The notes below the pieces were generated by a model. It was not told where the DNA came from. It worked only from the letters and a program-made list of their open reading frames with translations, and did not search any database. A DNA stretch of 34,967 bases from UBA7359 sp041689615 (lineage in GTDB: Bacteria > Pseudomonadota > Gammaproteobacteria > Eutrophobiales > Eutrophobiaceae), in NCBI GenBank assembly GCA_041689615.1, contig JBDNFW010000029.1:1-34967 (forward strand). Direction: 5' to 3'. Position 1 is the stretch's first letter; each line of letters opens with the position of its first letter. The position numbers and the translations under genes are program-made. This document shows, piece by piece, positions 8,451 to 16,441 of this stretch.

Positions 8451-9338
8451 TTACTTTTTCAGTATTTCTTCGGATAACTGCAATGCTTGCAGGCGGGTTT
8501 TTGTAATTTGGTTTTCAGGCAATAGTTTATCTACACCTATACTGCTTATTACTTTTTCTACTGATTCGCTCATTCCACAAAGAATCACCGAATCATTTTC
8601 ATCTTGCGCTTGTGTTACTGCTTCTTCGATCGCAAATGAGGCACTACTGTCAATAAACGTGACATCGGTAAAATCAATAATTAGTACATCCTGTTCGCGA
8701 TTAGCGGTTATTAATTGCACGATGTCTTTGGTTGAACCAAAACTCATTGGTCCTTCAATATGAAACAAAACAACGTGACCGTTGGCTCGGTCAAATAAAG
8801 AAGCTTCTTCTTCCGTGAGTTCATGCCAATCGCCCGCACCACCTACAATTTTCATACTTGCAGCTTGTGTGCTTGCCATACGTTTAACAAATAACATGCT
8901 CGCCATGATGGTTCCGACTGCAACAGCGGTAACTAGATCGACCAACACGGTAAGCACTAATGTAGTTAACATGATCAATACGCCTGAACGAGGCACACGA
9001 TGAAGACGACGAACGTACTTCCAGTCGATAATGTCATAACCCACTTTAAGTAAAATACCGGCAAGCACAGCATGCGGAATATGTTCTGCAAGACCACCTA
9101 AGCCTAATACCATTAGTAACAATACCACTGCATGTAAGGCACCTGAAATCGGCGTACGGCCACCAGCACGTACATTTACTACTGTTCGCATCGTTGCACC
9201 AGCACCAGGTATGCCGCCGAACAAACCGGCAATAATATTACCGATGCCTTGTCCGACTAATTCACGGTCAGATTTATGATGTGTACGTGTAACACTATCA
9301 GCAATTAATGAAGTTAATAAAGAATCAATAGAACCCAA
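8451..9338 (-). CDS. C-terminal part of a frameshifted SulP anion transporter (with STAS domain)
   Basis: This 295-codon frame begins at an internal Met and continues the SulP transporter whose front is at 9383-10075. It carries the last helices of the transport domain (GQGIGNIIAGLFGGIPGAGA, typical of SulP transporters) and, from about residue 185, a cytoplasmic STAS domain with the signature DFTDVTFIDSSAS. The frame is open upstream of the listed Met and reads VDEFAFIIKFSLVLAFLGS, which joins to the N-terminal fragment once one base is restored. It is unlikely to be translated as an independent protein from the listed Met. Confidence 0.85.
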   Translation of the reverse strand: MGSIDSLLTSLIADSVTRTHHKSDRELVGQGIGNIIAGLFGGIPGAGATMRTVVNVRAGGRTPISGALHAVVLLLMVLGLGGLAEHIPHAVLAGILLKVGYDIIDWKYVRRLHRVPRSGVLIMLTTLVLTVLVDLVTAVAVGTIMASMLFVKRMASTQAASMKIVGGAGDWHELTEEEASLFDRANGHVVLFHIEGPMSFGSTKDIVQLITANREQDVLIIDFTDVTFIDSSASFAIEEAVTQAQDENDSVILCGMSESVEKVISSIGVDKLLPENQITKTRLQALQLSEEILKK

Positions 9339-9382
9339 AAAAGCGAGAACCAGTGAAAACTTAATAATGAAAGCAAATTCAT

Positions 9383-10075
9383 CTACAGAAAAACCGGTAA
9401 ATGCATACTGGGCAAACCCGTTGGGATTTCGCCTATCACACTGGCACCATTAAAAAAGAACACTCCCATAATTGTGCCAACAATCAATGCCAATAACGGC
9501 CCGGGAATATAACGGCCGATTCGTTGTGGAAGAAAACAAACAATTACTAAAGCAATAAGCCCCAGACTAAATGCATTGGTTTGTATCTGATGTATTAACC
9601 CCGGCAAAGCCAAAACTGATTGCAATATACCCTTAACTGATTCTCCACCTACAAGCGGGGCGAGTTGTAAGATAATAATGATACAACCGATACCACTCAT
9701 GAATCCGGACACAACTGGATAAGGCACAAGATTGATAAAGCGACCAAACTTCAACATGCCAAAAATAATTTGAAATACACCGCCTAACATAACAACGGTA
9801 AAAGCCATTGCCGGGTTTCCTGAAAAATGCATGATGATGCCAGTAATAACTACCGTCATCGGACCTGTTGGACCAGAAACTTGCGACGGCGTACCGCCAA
9901 AGATAGCAGCAAAAAAACCAACAATAATTGCACCATACATTCCTGCCAATGGACCAGCGCCGGAAGCAACACCAAAAGCAAGTGCAAGTGGTAAGGCAAC
10001 AACCGCCGCTGTTAAGCCGCCATAAATATCACCGCGTAAATTATCGAGGGAAAAGCTGTGTATGAAGCGCGTCAT
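9383..10075 (-). CDS. N-terminal part of a frameshifted SulP anion transporter
   Basis: A 230-residue fragment with the SulP N-terminus: a DNLRGDIYGGLTAAVVALPL helix and the GPTGPMTVV region in the transport core. It stops at 9383-9385 just after MHLPVF. Adding one base to the A5 run at 9389-9393 (T5 on the coding strand) joins it to the 8451-9338 frame and gives about 541 residues with transport and STAS domains, the normal SulP length. SulP proteins carry sulfate, bicarbonate or other anions; short bacterial members like this one are often bicarbonate-type, but the substrate cannot be read here. It lies 56 bases after the DsbA-family gene on the same strand. The lesion may be a sequencing or assembly error. 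Confidence 0.85.
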   Translation of the reverse strand: MTRFIHSFSLDNLRGDIYGGLTAAVVALPLALAFGVASGAGPLAGMYGAIIVGFFAAIFGGTPSQVSGPTGPMTVVITGIIMHFSGNPAMAFTVVMLGGVFQIIFGMLKFGRFINLVPYPVVSGFMSGIGCIIIILQLAPLVGGESVKGILQSVLALPGLIHQIQTNAFSLGLIALVIVCFLPQRIGRYIPGPLLALIVGTIMGVFFFNGASVIGEIPTGLPSMHLPVFL

Positions 10076-10131
10076 GATTTATTGATATGGATAATTTAAA
10101 AACCGTGAAGATTACACAATATCGATTAGTA

Positions 10132-10749
10132 TTAGAAATAATGATTTATCTTTTCTAACATCACATCAATATTAATGTAATCAGGCTCAATTCTTATTTG
10201 CTGGGTTCCTGTATCCAATGACAAACTCGGAAAACTGTTTAAACCTAATTGCCGTGACCGTTTTATTTCTTGTCGCAATATTTCATCTGTTTCTAATGAT
10301 CGAAAATCTTTAATGAATTTATCTTTATCCAGACCAATCTCAACAGCTAACTCCGTCAAGGTAGAAACATCAGAAGGATTTCGTGCTTGTAAATAGTATG
10401 CTTGCTGAATAGCCCAGACCATTTCCAGATCATATTCCAAGCCTTGTTCTCTCGCCGCAATAACTGCCCGACAAGCAGGATAAGTACTTCTTCGTGGCTG
10501 GCATTCTTCCCAGAAATCGTAATTAAACTTTGTTCCCGGAACCTGTTCTTCAATTCTGCGCCAGTTTTCCTGAACGTACGTACGCGTTTCTTCAGGCATT
10601 GGTTCATCACTATCAGCAGCTAAACCACCAAGTAAGTAAATCACTTCTAGTTGTTTTGGAAGTTCTGCTATCAACGCATCGAGTGTCGGTCTGAATGCAT
10701 AACACCAACTACACATTGGATCGTAAACATAATAGAGCTTTGCCGTCAT
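10132..10749 (-). CDS. DsbA-family (FrnE-like) thioredoxin-fold protein
   Basis: A 205-residue cytoplasmic-type protein with no signal peptide. The first strand leads straight into the redox motif Cys13-Ser-Trp-Cys16 (YVYDPMCSWCYAF). The length, the CSWC/CxWC motif near the N-terminus, the central helical insertion and a late Ser-Phe-Pro-Ser cis-Pro loop fit the DsbA-like FrnE/2-hydroxychromene-isomerase branch rather than periplasmic DsbA. Its likely role is thiol-disulfide exchange in the cytoplasm; the partner is unknown. It starts 9 bases after the pfp stop and so is probably in the same transcript. Confidence 0.8.
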   Translation of the reverse strand: MTAKLYYVYDPMCSWCYAFRPTLDALIAELPKQLEVIYLLGGLAADSDEPMPEETRTYVQENWRRIEEQVPGTKFNYDFWEECQPRRSTYPACRAVIAAREQGLEYDLEMVWAIQQAYYLQARNPSDVSTLTELAVEIGLDKDKFIKDFRSLETDEILRQEIKRSRQLGLNSFPSLSLDTGTQQIRIEPDYINIDVMLEKINHYF

Positions 10750-10758
10750 ACTATTAAC

Positions 10759-12024
10759 TTATAAATCAAATTTAGTATTCAGAATCTTTGCGACTGAATT
10801 ATTTTTTAGTGTCACGTACTTGGGCATGCCATTTTCATATGGAGGATAATCTTCGCCTTCGATCAATGGCGTAAGGTAACGTCGACATGCATCAGTAATA
10901 CCAAATCCATCTTCGGTAATAAATTCTTTAGGCATCATCTTTTCAACATTGGCGACATCTTCCAATTTTGCTTTACCAATTTCCCAGACATAAGGTTCGT
11001 CTGACTTTCTCACTATCGTCGGCATAACCGCATTATCTCCAGCAATTGCCATTTCAACTGCGGCTTTGCCCAGGGCATAGGCTTGTTCAACATCGGTCTT
11101 CGAAGCAATGTGTCTTGCCGCACGTTGCAGATAATCAGCAACTGCCCAGTGATACTTATGACCCAATGCATCCTTCACCATATTCGCAACAACCGGCGCT
11201 GCGCCGCCAAGTTGCGCATGACCAAACGCATCACGTGTTCCTTGTTCAGCCAAAAACTTCCCGTCCGGCCAATGCGCACCTTCTGAAACGACAATGGAAC
11301 AATAGTCATACTTATCTATCTTTTCTTTGACCTTATTAATGAAGGCTTCCTGATTGAATTCAACTTCAGGAAAAAGGATCACAACTGGAATGTCATTGTC
11401 TGCATCTGCCGCCAAACCGCCGGCAGCGGCAATCCAACCGGCATGACGACCCATTACTTCTAGTACAAATACTTTCGTAGAAGTCTTTGCCATTGAACAA
11501 ACATCGTATGATGCTTCACGAGTTGATATAGCAATATACTTAGCGACAGAACCAAAACCCGGACAAACATCGGTAATCGGTAAATCATTATCGACCGTTT
11601 TAGGAATGTGAATCGCCTGAATAGGGAAGTTCATTTTTTCTGAAATTTGAGAAATTTTATGACAGGTGTCAGCAGAATCACCACCACCGTTATAAAAGAA
11701 ATAACCAATATTATGTGCCTTAAATACTTCGATCAGACGTTCATATTCGGCTTTACTCTCTTCCAATCCTTTTAACTTATAGCGACAGGAACCAAACGCA
11801 CCGGAAGGAGTGTGTCTTAGCGCCGCGATATCTGCATCGGACTCCTGACTGGTATCGATTAAGTCTTCCGTTAATGCGCCAATAATGCCATTACGACCAG
11901 CATAAACATTCGCGATTTTATCTGTGTGCTGTCTCGCTGTTTCAATCACGCCACATGCACTGGCATTAATAACCGCCGTCACTCCACCGGATTGCGCATA
12001 AAACGCATTCTTGGCCACTGCCAT
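10759..12024 (-). CDS. pfp: Pyrophosphate-dependent 6-phosphofructokinase
   Basis: A 421-residue phosphofructokinase. The nucleotide-site loop reads NGGGDSADT: it has Asp where ATP-dependent enzymes have Gly, which is the feature that favours pyrophosphate. The catalytic motif PKTVDNDLP (about residue 140) and the MGRHAGW motif (about 192) are intact. The reaction is reversible: fructose 6-phosphate plus PPi to fructose 1,6-bisphosphate plus Pi. The family is common in methylotrophs and sulfur-oxidising gammaproteobacteria, where it serves glycolysis, gluconeogenesis and the Calvin cycle. The start is supported by AAGGAG upstream of the ATG. It is divergent from bepA, with a 129-base shared promoter region. 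Confidence 0.9.
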   Translation of the reverse strand: MAVAKNAFYAQSGGVTAVINASACGVIETARQHTDKIANVYAGRNGIIGALTEDLIDTSQESDADIAALRHTPSGAFGSCRYKLKGLEESKAEYERLIEVFKAHNIGYFFYNGGGDSADTCHKISQISEKMNFPIQAIHIPKTVDNDLPITDVCPGFGSVAKYIAISTREASYDVCSMAKTSTKVFVLEVMGRHAGWIAAAGGLAADADNDIPVVILFPEVEFNQEAFINKVKEKIDKYDYCSIVVSEGAHWPDGKFLAEQGTRDAFGHAQLGGAAPVVANMVKDALGHKYHWAVADYLQRAARHIASKTDVEQAYALGKAAVEMAIAGDNAVMPTIVRKSDEPYVWEIGKAKLEDVANVEKMMPKEFITEDGFGITDACRRYLTPLIEGEDYPPYENGMPKYVTLKNNSVAKILNTKFDL

Positions 12025-12071
12025 ATTCTTGGTTCTCCTTAATTATTTTTAAACAAATCGCAATAAATACG

Positions 12072-12091
12072 GTCTATTTGTTGTGATAGAC
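12072..12091. promoter_or_regulatory. Short inverted repeat in the pfp/bepA divergent promoter region
   Basis: GTCTAT (12072-12077) and ATAGAC (12086-12091) form a 6-bp dyad roughly midway between the two divergent starts. It could be an operator. Six base pairs in AT-rich DNA is weak evidence. Confidence 0.25.
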
Positions 12092-12153
12092 TCCAATGAT
12101 AAAGCAAACGAGAGATAATATGTTGCCTCAGAACGTAACACCACATTAGATTT

Positions 12154-13629
12154 ATGCATTTTCCAATAAAAATACGGCCGGCTTATTTCAAGAGATCGCT
12201 TATCTTTCTTGTCCTGTTGCCGATCCTGTCTTTTGCTGCAGTAACGGATGATTTACCGGATTTCGGCGATTCTGCCGGTAGTGTTGTTTCACCGGAATTT
12301 GAACGACGACTCGGCAAATTGTTTTTAAATCAGGTTCGACATGTTGAAAAAGTGATTAGCGACCCTGAAGTAGAGTCTTATATACAATCTATTGGCTATC
12401 AGCTTTCTTCGCATAGCGACAACACTGAACAGCCTTTTACCTTCTTTATTGTTAATAACCCGGCTATTAATGCATTTGCAGGACCAGGCGGCATGATCGG
12501 GATTAATAGCGGCGTTATTCTAAATTCAGCAAGTGAAAGCGAATTAGCTGCAGTAATGGCGCACGAAATTGCGCACGTTACGCAACGACATCTCGCCCGC
12601 ATGTTTGAACAACAAAGTTTACTTAGCATACCTACAGCAGCAGCCATGGTCGGCGCTATTATTCTTGCCGTTGTAAATCCGCAAGCTGGTGCGGCAGCAT
12701 TAGCCGGAGTATCTGGCTTAAGTGCTCAAAACCAGATTACCTTTACTCGCGCTAATGAAGAAGAGGCCGATCGAGTCGGCATGCAAACTCTGGCAAGAGC
12801 CGACTATAATCCGCGTGGCATGCCTGCATTTTTTGAAACGCTGCAACGAATATCGCGATACTCGCAAAGTGCCGCACCGGAATTTTTACGTTCACATCCA
12901 TTAACCACGTCGCGTATATCAGATTCAATCGCACGAGCGGAAGCCTATCCCGAAAAAGCCTATACCAATACACAATCCTATGAATTAATTCGCTACAAAC
13001 TATTAGTTGGTTCATACAAAACGGGTAAAGAAGCTGCAACTCAATTACGCGAGGAATTAAATAAAAGCGAAGCCTCTGAAAAAGACAAACTGCCTATTCG
13101 TTATGGTTTGGCATATGCTTACATCGCTGACAATGATTATGTGAGAGCAGAACAACAAATTGAACTCTTACTAAAAGATAGCCCTGATAATATTGCCTAT
13201 CTTTTATTAGCCGCAAAATTTCACACAGATCAAGCAAATTACAATGCGGCTTTTACCATTTTTAAAAAAGCCTATGGCTTATTTCCTGACTACAAACCTG
13301 TTATATCAGCATACAGCCGTGCCTTACTTGATGTAAAAAAAGCAAAAGAAGCACGGGATATTTTAAAAAATTATGAGCGTCACTATTCGCACGATCTAAA
13401 TACTTATTCTTTATTAGGTCAGGCAGAAGCTATGCTTGGCAATGAAATTGAAACGGCTTTTATACAAGCGGAATATTATTTTCTAGCTGCTAATACCAAA
13501 CTTGCAGTTGATAAACTCAAATTTATTAAGCAACAATACAAACTCGATTACTATCAGGAACAACGCGCTACGGCACGTTTGGCTGAACTTGAGTATGAGT
13601 TAGAACTGGAAGAAAACCTTAACTTATAA
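12154..13629 (+). CDS. bepA: BepA-type periplasmic M48 metalloprotease/chaperone with TPR repeats
   Basis: A 491-residue protein with an N-terminal signal (about residues 1-29). The M48 zinc site is complete: His137-Glu138-x-x-His141 (MAHEIAHVTQRH), with the third ligand in NEEEADRVGM near residue 200. A Gly-rich hydrophobic stretch (about 155-185) lies between them. The C-terminal half is helical TPR-like, as in BepA (YfgC), which assists outer-membrane protein assembly and degrades stalled substrates such as LptD. No strong ribosome binding site is visible before the ATG. soxY follows after two bases, so the two genes are probably co-transcribed, an unusual pairing. Confidence 0.9.
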   Translation: MHFPIKIRPAYFKRSLIFLVLLPILSFAAVTDDLPDFGDSAGSVVSPEFERRLGKLFLNQVRHVEKVISDPEVESYIQSIGYQLSSHSDNTEQPFTFFIVNNPAINAFAGPGGMIGINSGVILNSASESELAAVMAHEIAHVTQRHLARMFEQQSLLSIPTAAAMVGAIILAVVNPQAGAAALAGVSGLSAQNQITFTRANEEEADRVGMQTLARADYNPRGMPAFFETLQRISRYSQSAAPEFLRSHPLTTSRISDSIARAEAYPEKAYTNTQSYELIRYKLLVGSYKTGKEAATQLREELNKSEASEKDKLPIRYGLAYAYIADNDYVRAEQQIELLLKDSPDNIAYLLLAAKFHTDQANYNAAFTIFKKAYGLFPDYKPVISAYSRALLDVKKAKEARDILKNYERHYSHDLNTYSLLGQAEAMLGNEIETAFIQAEYYFLAANTKLAVDKLKFIKQQYKLDYYQEQRATARLAELEYELELEENLNL

Positions 13630-13631
13630 AA

Positions 13632-14081
13632 ATGTTACGTAGAAATATTCTTAAGAGCCTTACATTTGGCTCGCTCTTTTTTTCAGGTTTACTTAAACCC
13701 GTGCTGGTCTTGGCCAAATGGAATCAGACTGCTTTTGATGCCACCGATTATAATGAAGCGATCAATAGTTATTTTCCTGAACAACAAATTCAAGAAACAG
13801 ATCAAATTACTATTAGTGTAAACCCTGTCATCGAGAGTGGTGCCGTAGTTCCGCTAAAGATAAATACGAATTTATCCAAACCTGAATCTATCACCATCTT
13901 TGTTGATAAAAATCCAACTCCTTTAATTGCAAACTTTGATCTTTCTCCAGCCTGTCTTGGTTTTATCTCTACACGCATTAAAATGGAAAATCCTTCAAAC
14001 ATTATTGTTGTTGTCAAAGCTGATGGTAAACTTTTTATGACAAAAGCATTTGTTGAAGTTCACGAAGGAGGTTGTGGATAA
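13632..14081 (+). CDS. soxY: Sulfur-carrier protein SoxY
   Basis: A 149-residue protein with a twin-arginine signal (MLRRNILKS then a hydrophobic stretch, cleaved near residue 28), as expected for SoxY, which is exported folded by Tat. The C-terminus is the swinging-arm motif ending Gly-Gly-Cys-Gly; Cys148 would carry thiosulfate-derived sulfur in the Sox pathway. The canonical ending is GGCGG, and this protein stops one Gly earlier. SoxYZ is a periplasmic heterodimer. No soxXA, soxB or soxCD lies in the window, as is common where soxYZ are scattered in gammaproteobacterial sulfur oxidisers. The stop shares one base with the soxZ ATG. Confidence 0.88.
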   Translation: MLRRNILKSLTFGSLFFSGLLKPVLVLAKWNQTAFDATDYNEAINSYFPEQQIQETDQITISVNPVIESGAVVPLKINTNLSKPESITIFVDKNPTPLIANFDLSPACLGFISTRIKMENPSNIIVVVKADGKLFMTKAFVEVHEGGCG

Positions 14082-14395
14082 TGGCCTCTTCGATTCGATT
14101 AAAAACAAAAACCAGAGACAACATTACAACGGTTCGTGCAATCATTCGTCATCCGATGGAAACCGGTTTTAGAGTTGATGAAACTTCAGGCGAACTTGTT
14201 CCGGCACATTTTATTAAACTCGTTACTGTTAAACATAACGATCAAGTTGTTTTATCCTGCGATTGGAGCCGAGCTATTTCCAAAAACCCTTATCTATCGT
14301 TTATGTTTAAAGGGGCGATAGCCGGAGACAAACTGGAACTAAGCTGGATTGATACTCAGGATAAGACTGACTCAATTGATACACTGATAGAATAA
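14081..14395 (+). CDS. soxZ: Sulfur-carrier partner protein SoxZ
   Basis: A 104-residue protein starting MASSIRLKTKTRDNITTVRA. It has SoxZ features: IRHPMETGFR early, then HFIKLVTVKHNDQVVL, and a late beta-strand region with FMFKGAIAGDKLELSW. I chose the ATG at 14081 over an upstream in-frame TTG (14072) because AAGGAGG at 14065-14071 is correctly spaced and the soxY stop overlaps as TAATG. SoxZ is an immunoglobulin-like beta-sandwich that holds SoxY. It has no signal peptide and is carried out through Tat together with SoxY. Confidence 0.9.
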   Translation: MASSIRLKTKTRDNITTVRAIIRHPMETGFRVDETSGELVPAHFIKLVTVKHNDQVVLSCDWSRAISKNPYLSFMFKGAIAGDKLELSWIDTQDKTDSIDTLIE

Positions 14396-14426
14396 TCAGC
14401 ATTAAAAATACATACTAATTATCTCA

Positions 14427-15302
14427 ATGCGCGCCATTATTATATTTTGTTTATTTGTCGTACTTGCCTTTCTCGTTGGTGCAGTACTTGCCTATCCGTT
14501 AAAATTATTACTCGACCCTGCGCTAGCGCTTGCCTTTCGTAAATATCTTACTTACGCCACATTAATTAGTGGTTTGATTATCAGTGGCATTTATTTGCAA
14601 CTCTATAATTTACTTTCGTTCAAAGCGTTTGGTTATAACGGAAAGTTTATTACCTTTTTAAAAGGCATGCTAAATGGCTTCATCTATGGCTTAAGCATCA
14701 TGCTACTGATTGAAGTAGGTTTATTTTTACTCGACATACATGAGCTGGATGCCACGCGCAGCTATACATTTACATCCGTTTCACTGCTTCTATCTAAAGC
14801 TATCGTCATGGGTTTATTAATCGCCATAGTGGAAGAATCAATATTCCGCGGCGCATTATTTACTGGTCTATACAAACAAACCGGAGCGATAATAGCGACA
14901 TTCTTTTCCAGTTTAATATACGCCGGCGTACATTTTATTCGTTACCGCGATCTTCCTGCGAATACTGATATAGGTTGGTTTACCGGTTTATCAATGATGC
15001 CTGAAACGCTCCGACGTTTTCACGAATGGTCGATACTGGATTATTTCTTAACTTTGTTTGTTTTTGGTGTGCTGCTTGCGTTATTACGCCTGAAACATAA
15101 AAGTATTGCAGCCTGCATAGGCGTACACACGGGCATCGTCATGCTTATAAAGATTTCTGATTATGCCACCAATAGAACTTATGGTGGCAGCTATGACTAT
15201 CTAGTAAGTCAATACAACTCAACCTTTGGCTGGATAAGCTTTGTAGTAATATTATTATTTACGTTGTTTTATTTTGTTAAGATACAAACAAAACAAAGCT
15301 AA
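14427..15302 (+). CDS. CPBP-family intramembrane metalloprotease (Abi/Rce1-like)
   Basis: A 291-residue multi-pass membrane protein. The first CPBP motif is intact: Glu136-Glu137-x-x-x-Arg141 (VEESIFRGALF). A second His is in YAGVHF (His169) and a third motif GVHTGIVM lies near residue 245. These are the zinc and catalytic residues of the CAAX-protease/bacteriocin-processing family. About eight hydrophobic helices are visible. It follows soxZ by 31 bases on the same strand, so it may belong to the bepA-soxYZ transcript. The substrate is unknown; with no CAAX proteins in bacteria, the role is likely processing of a membrane or secreted protein. Confidence 0.85.
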   Translation: MRAIIIFCLFVVLAFLVGAVLAYPLKLLLDPALALAFRKYLTYATLISGLIISGIYLQLYNLLSFKAFGYNGKFITFLKGMLNGFIYGLSIMLLIEVGLFLLDIHELDATRSYTFTSVSLLLSKAIVMGLLIAIVEESIFRGALFTGLYKQTGAIIATFFSSLIYAGVHFIRYRDLPANTDIGWFTGLSMMPETLRRFHEWSILDYFLTLFVFGVLLALLRLKHKSIAACIGVHTGIVMLIKISDYATNRTYGGSYDYLVSQYNSTFGWISFVVILLFTLFYFVKIQTKQS

Positions 15303-15303
15303 T

Positions 15304-15477
15304 CTAAGATTGCCTAAGCTGTAGCAGAAAAATCTCTGTCACCCTGTTTGATTCGATAAGTTCGCTTAAACACAATCCATAGGTAGCCACTGCGGCTTTT
15401 GGCTCTATATTGTCATCCTTGTTTTGAGCAATAAGTCCGGCGGCCAAAATTGCAGCAATAATATGATCTTCATTCAT
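15304..15477 (-). CDS. Small hypothetical protein, 57 residues
   Basis: A minus-strand frame from the ATG at 15475-15477 to TAG at 15304-15306, beginning MNEDHIIAAILAAGLIAQNK and ending LLQLRQS. A good ribosome binding site (GAAGGGGATAACCG) precedes the ATG. The sequence is an amphipathic helix-rich stretch with no Cys motif or transmembrane helix; I do not recognise a family. The tone (MNEDxIIAAILAAG, then K-x-Ala-Val-x-x-Tyr) resembles short phage-type or uncharacterised proteins. It converges on the CPBP gene and ends two bases past that gene's stop. Confidence 0.5.
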   Translation of the reverse strand: MNEDHIIAAILAAGLIAQNKDDNIEPKAAVATYGLCLSELIESNRVTEIFLLQLRQS

Positions 15478-15595
15478 CGGTTATCCCCTTCTTCACTGAG
15501 TAGTTAATAACATCTTTTAGTCATGTTCGGTTTTTATAGTATAAACCGATAAATAATAAATTTTAGAAAACGTATGTGCTATACCGCTAAAAAAC

Positions 15596-16408
15596 TTATT
15601 CTTTAATCACGTCAGGATGAAATAGTATTTCACCATTAACCTTAAAGTCTCGTATTAAACCTTGCCCTTCTTCACCTCGTATAAACTCAGAATATTTTCT
15701 CGCTAGATCAATTTTTGTATGAGGATGCTTTTCAGGGTTTACCATAATGACATGGTAAGGATTAAATAACGCATCATCATTTTCAAACAGCACTCTGAGT
15801 TTCATTTTATCTTTGTAGGCTAAATAAGTACCTCTATCCGTTAAAGTATAAGCTTCTTTATCATCAGCGATTCTCAGAACAACGCCCATGCCTTGTCCAA
15901 CAGCAAGATACCATCCGCCTGAAGGCTCATCACCAACCATTGCCCAAAGATTTTTTTCTTTTTTATGTGTGCCCGAGTCATCACCGCGAGAAACAAAAAT
16001 ATGTTTTTTCTCTAATAACACCGACATTGCTTCATCAATACTTTTCGCGTTTTTTAAACCGCCCGGATCATCTGTTGGACCAACGATAATAAAATCATTG
16101 TGCATCACCGGTTCACGTTCAATGCCATAACCTGCATCAACGAATTTTTTTTCTGCTCCCTCTGCGTGAACAAAAATCAAATCAACATCGCCATTTTCAC
16201 CAAGACGGATCGCTTTACCTGTGCCAACAGAAATAACATCTAACTTGACGTTATATTTTTTTTCAAACGGCGGATTTAAAACAGCCAACAAGCCTGAGTT
16301 ATCGGTACTGGTTGTTGTCGCCATTTTTAAACGCTCTACTTCTGCAAACGATGGAAAAGAAACTCCCCACAATAAAATTAAAAAACATGATGATAAAAAC
16401 TTCTTCAT
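15596..16408 (-). CDS. tupA: TupA-like tungstate/oxyanion-binding periplasmic protein
   Basis: A 270-residue solute-binding protein with a signal peptide (MKKFLSSCF... to about residue 22). The ligand-site motifs match the TupA tungstate branch: KMATTTSTDNSGLL near the mature N-terminus and FVSRGDDSGTHKKE in the middle, with conserved Thr-Thr-Thr-Ser and Ser-Arg-Gly-Asp-x-Ser-Gly-Thr residues that hold the oxyanion. I chose the ATG at 16408 because GAAGGAAAG lies at the correct distance; an upstream in-frame TTG would add five residues and bury that site. No permease or ATPase gene (tupB, tupC) is adjacent. A porin of the phosphate-selective type starts 34 bases upstream on the same strand, suggesting joint expression. 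Confidence 0.82.
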   Translation of the reverse strand: MKKFLSSCFLILLWGVSFPSFAEVERLKMATTTSTDNSGLLAVLNPPFEKKYNVKLDVISVGTGKAIRLGENGDVDLIFVHAEGAEKKFVDAGYGIEREPVMHNDFIIVGPTDDPGGLKNAKSIDEAMSVLLEKKHIFVSRGDDSGTHKKEKNLWAMVGDEPSGGWYLAVGQGMGVVLRIADDKEAYTLTDRGTYLAYKDKMKLRVLFENDDALFNPYHVIMVNPEKHPHTKIDLARKYSEFIRGEEGQGLIRDFKVNGEILFHPDVIKE

Positions 16409-16441
16409 TACACTTTCCTTCAATCTGTTAATACTTAATAA

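Noticed and set aside
14072..14083. Upstream TTG start for soxZ
   Set aside because: It overlaps the soxY arm codons and the ribosome binding site; the ATG at 14081 has ideal spacing and the family N-terminus.
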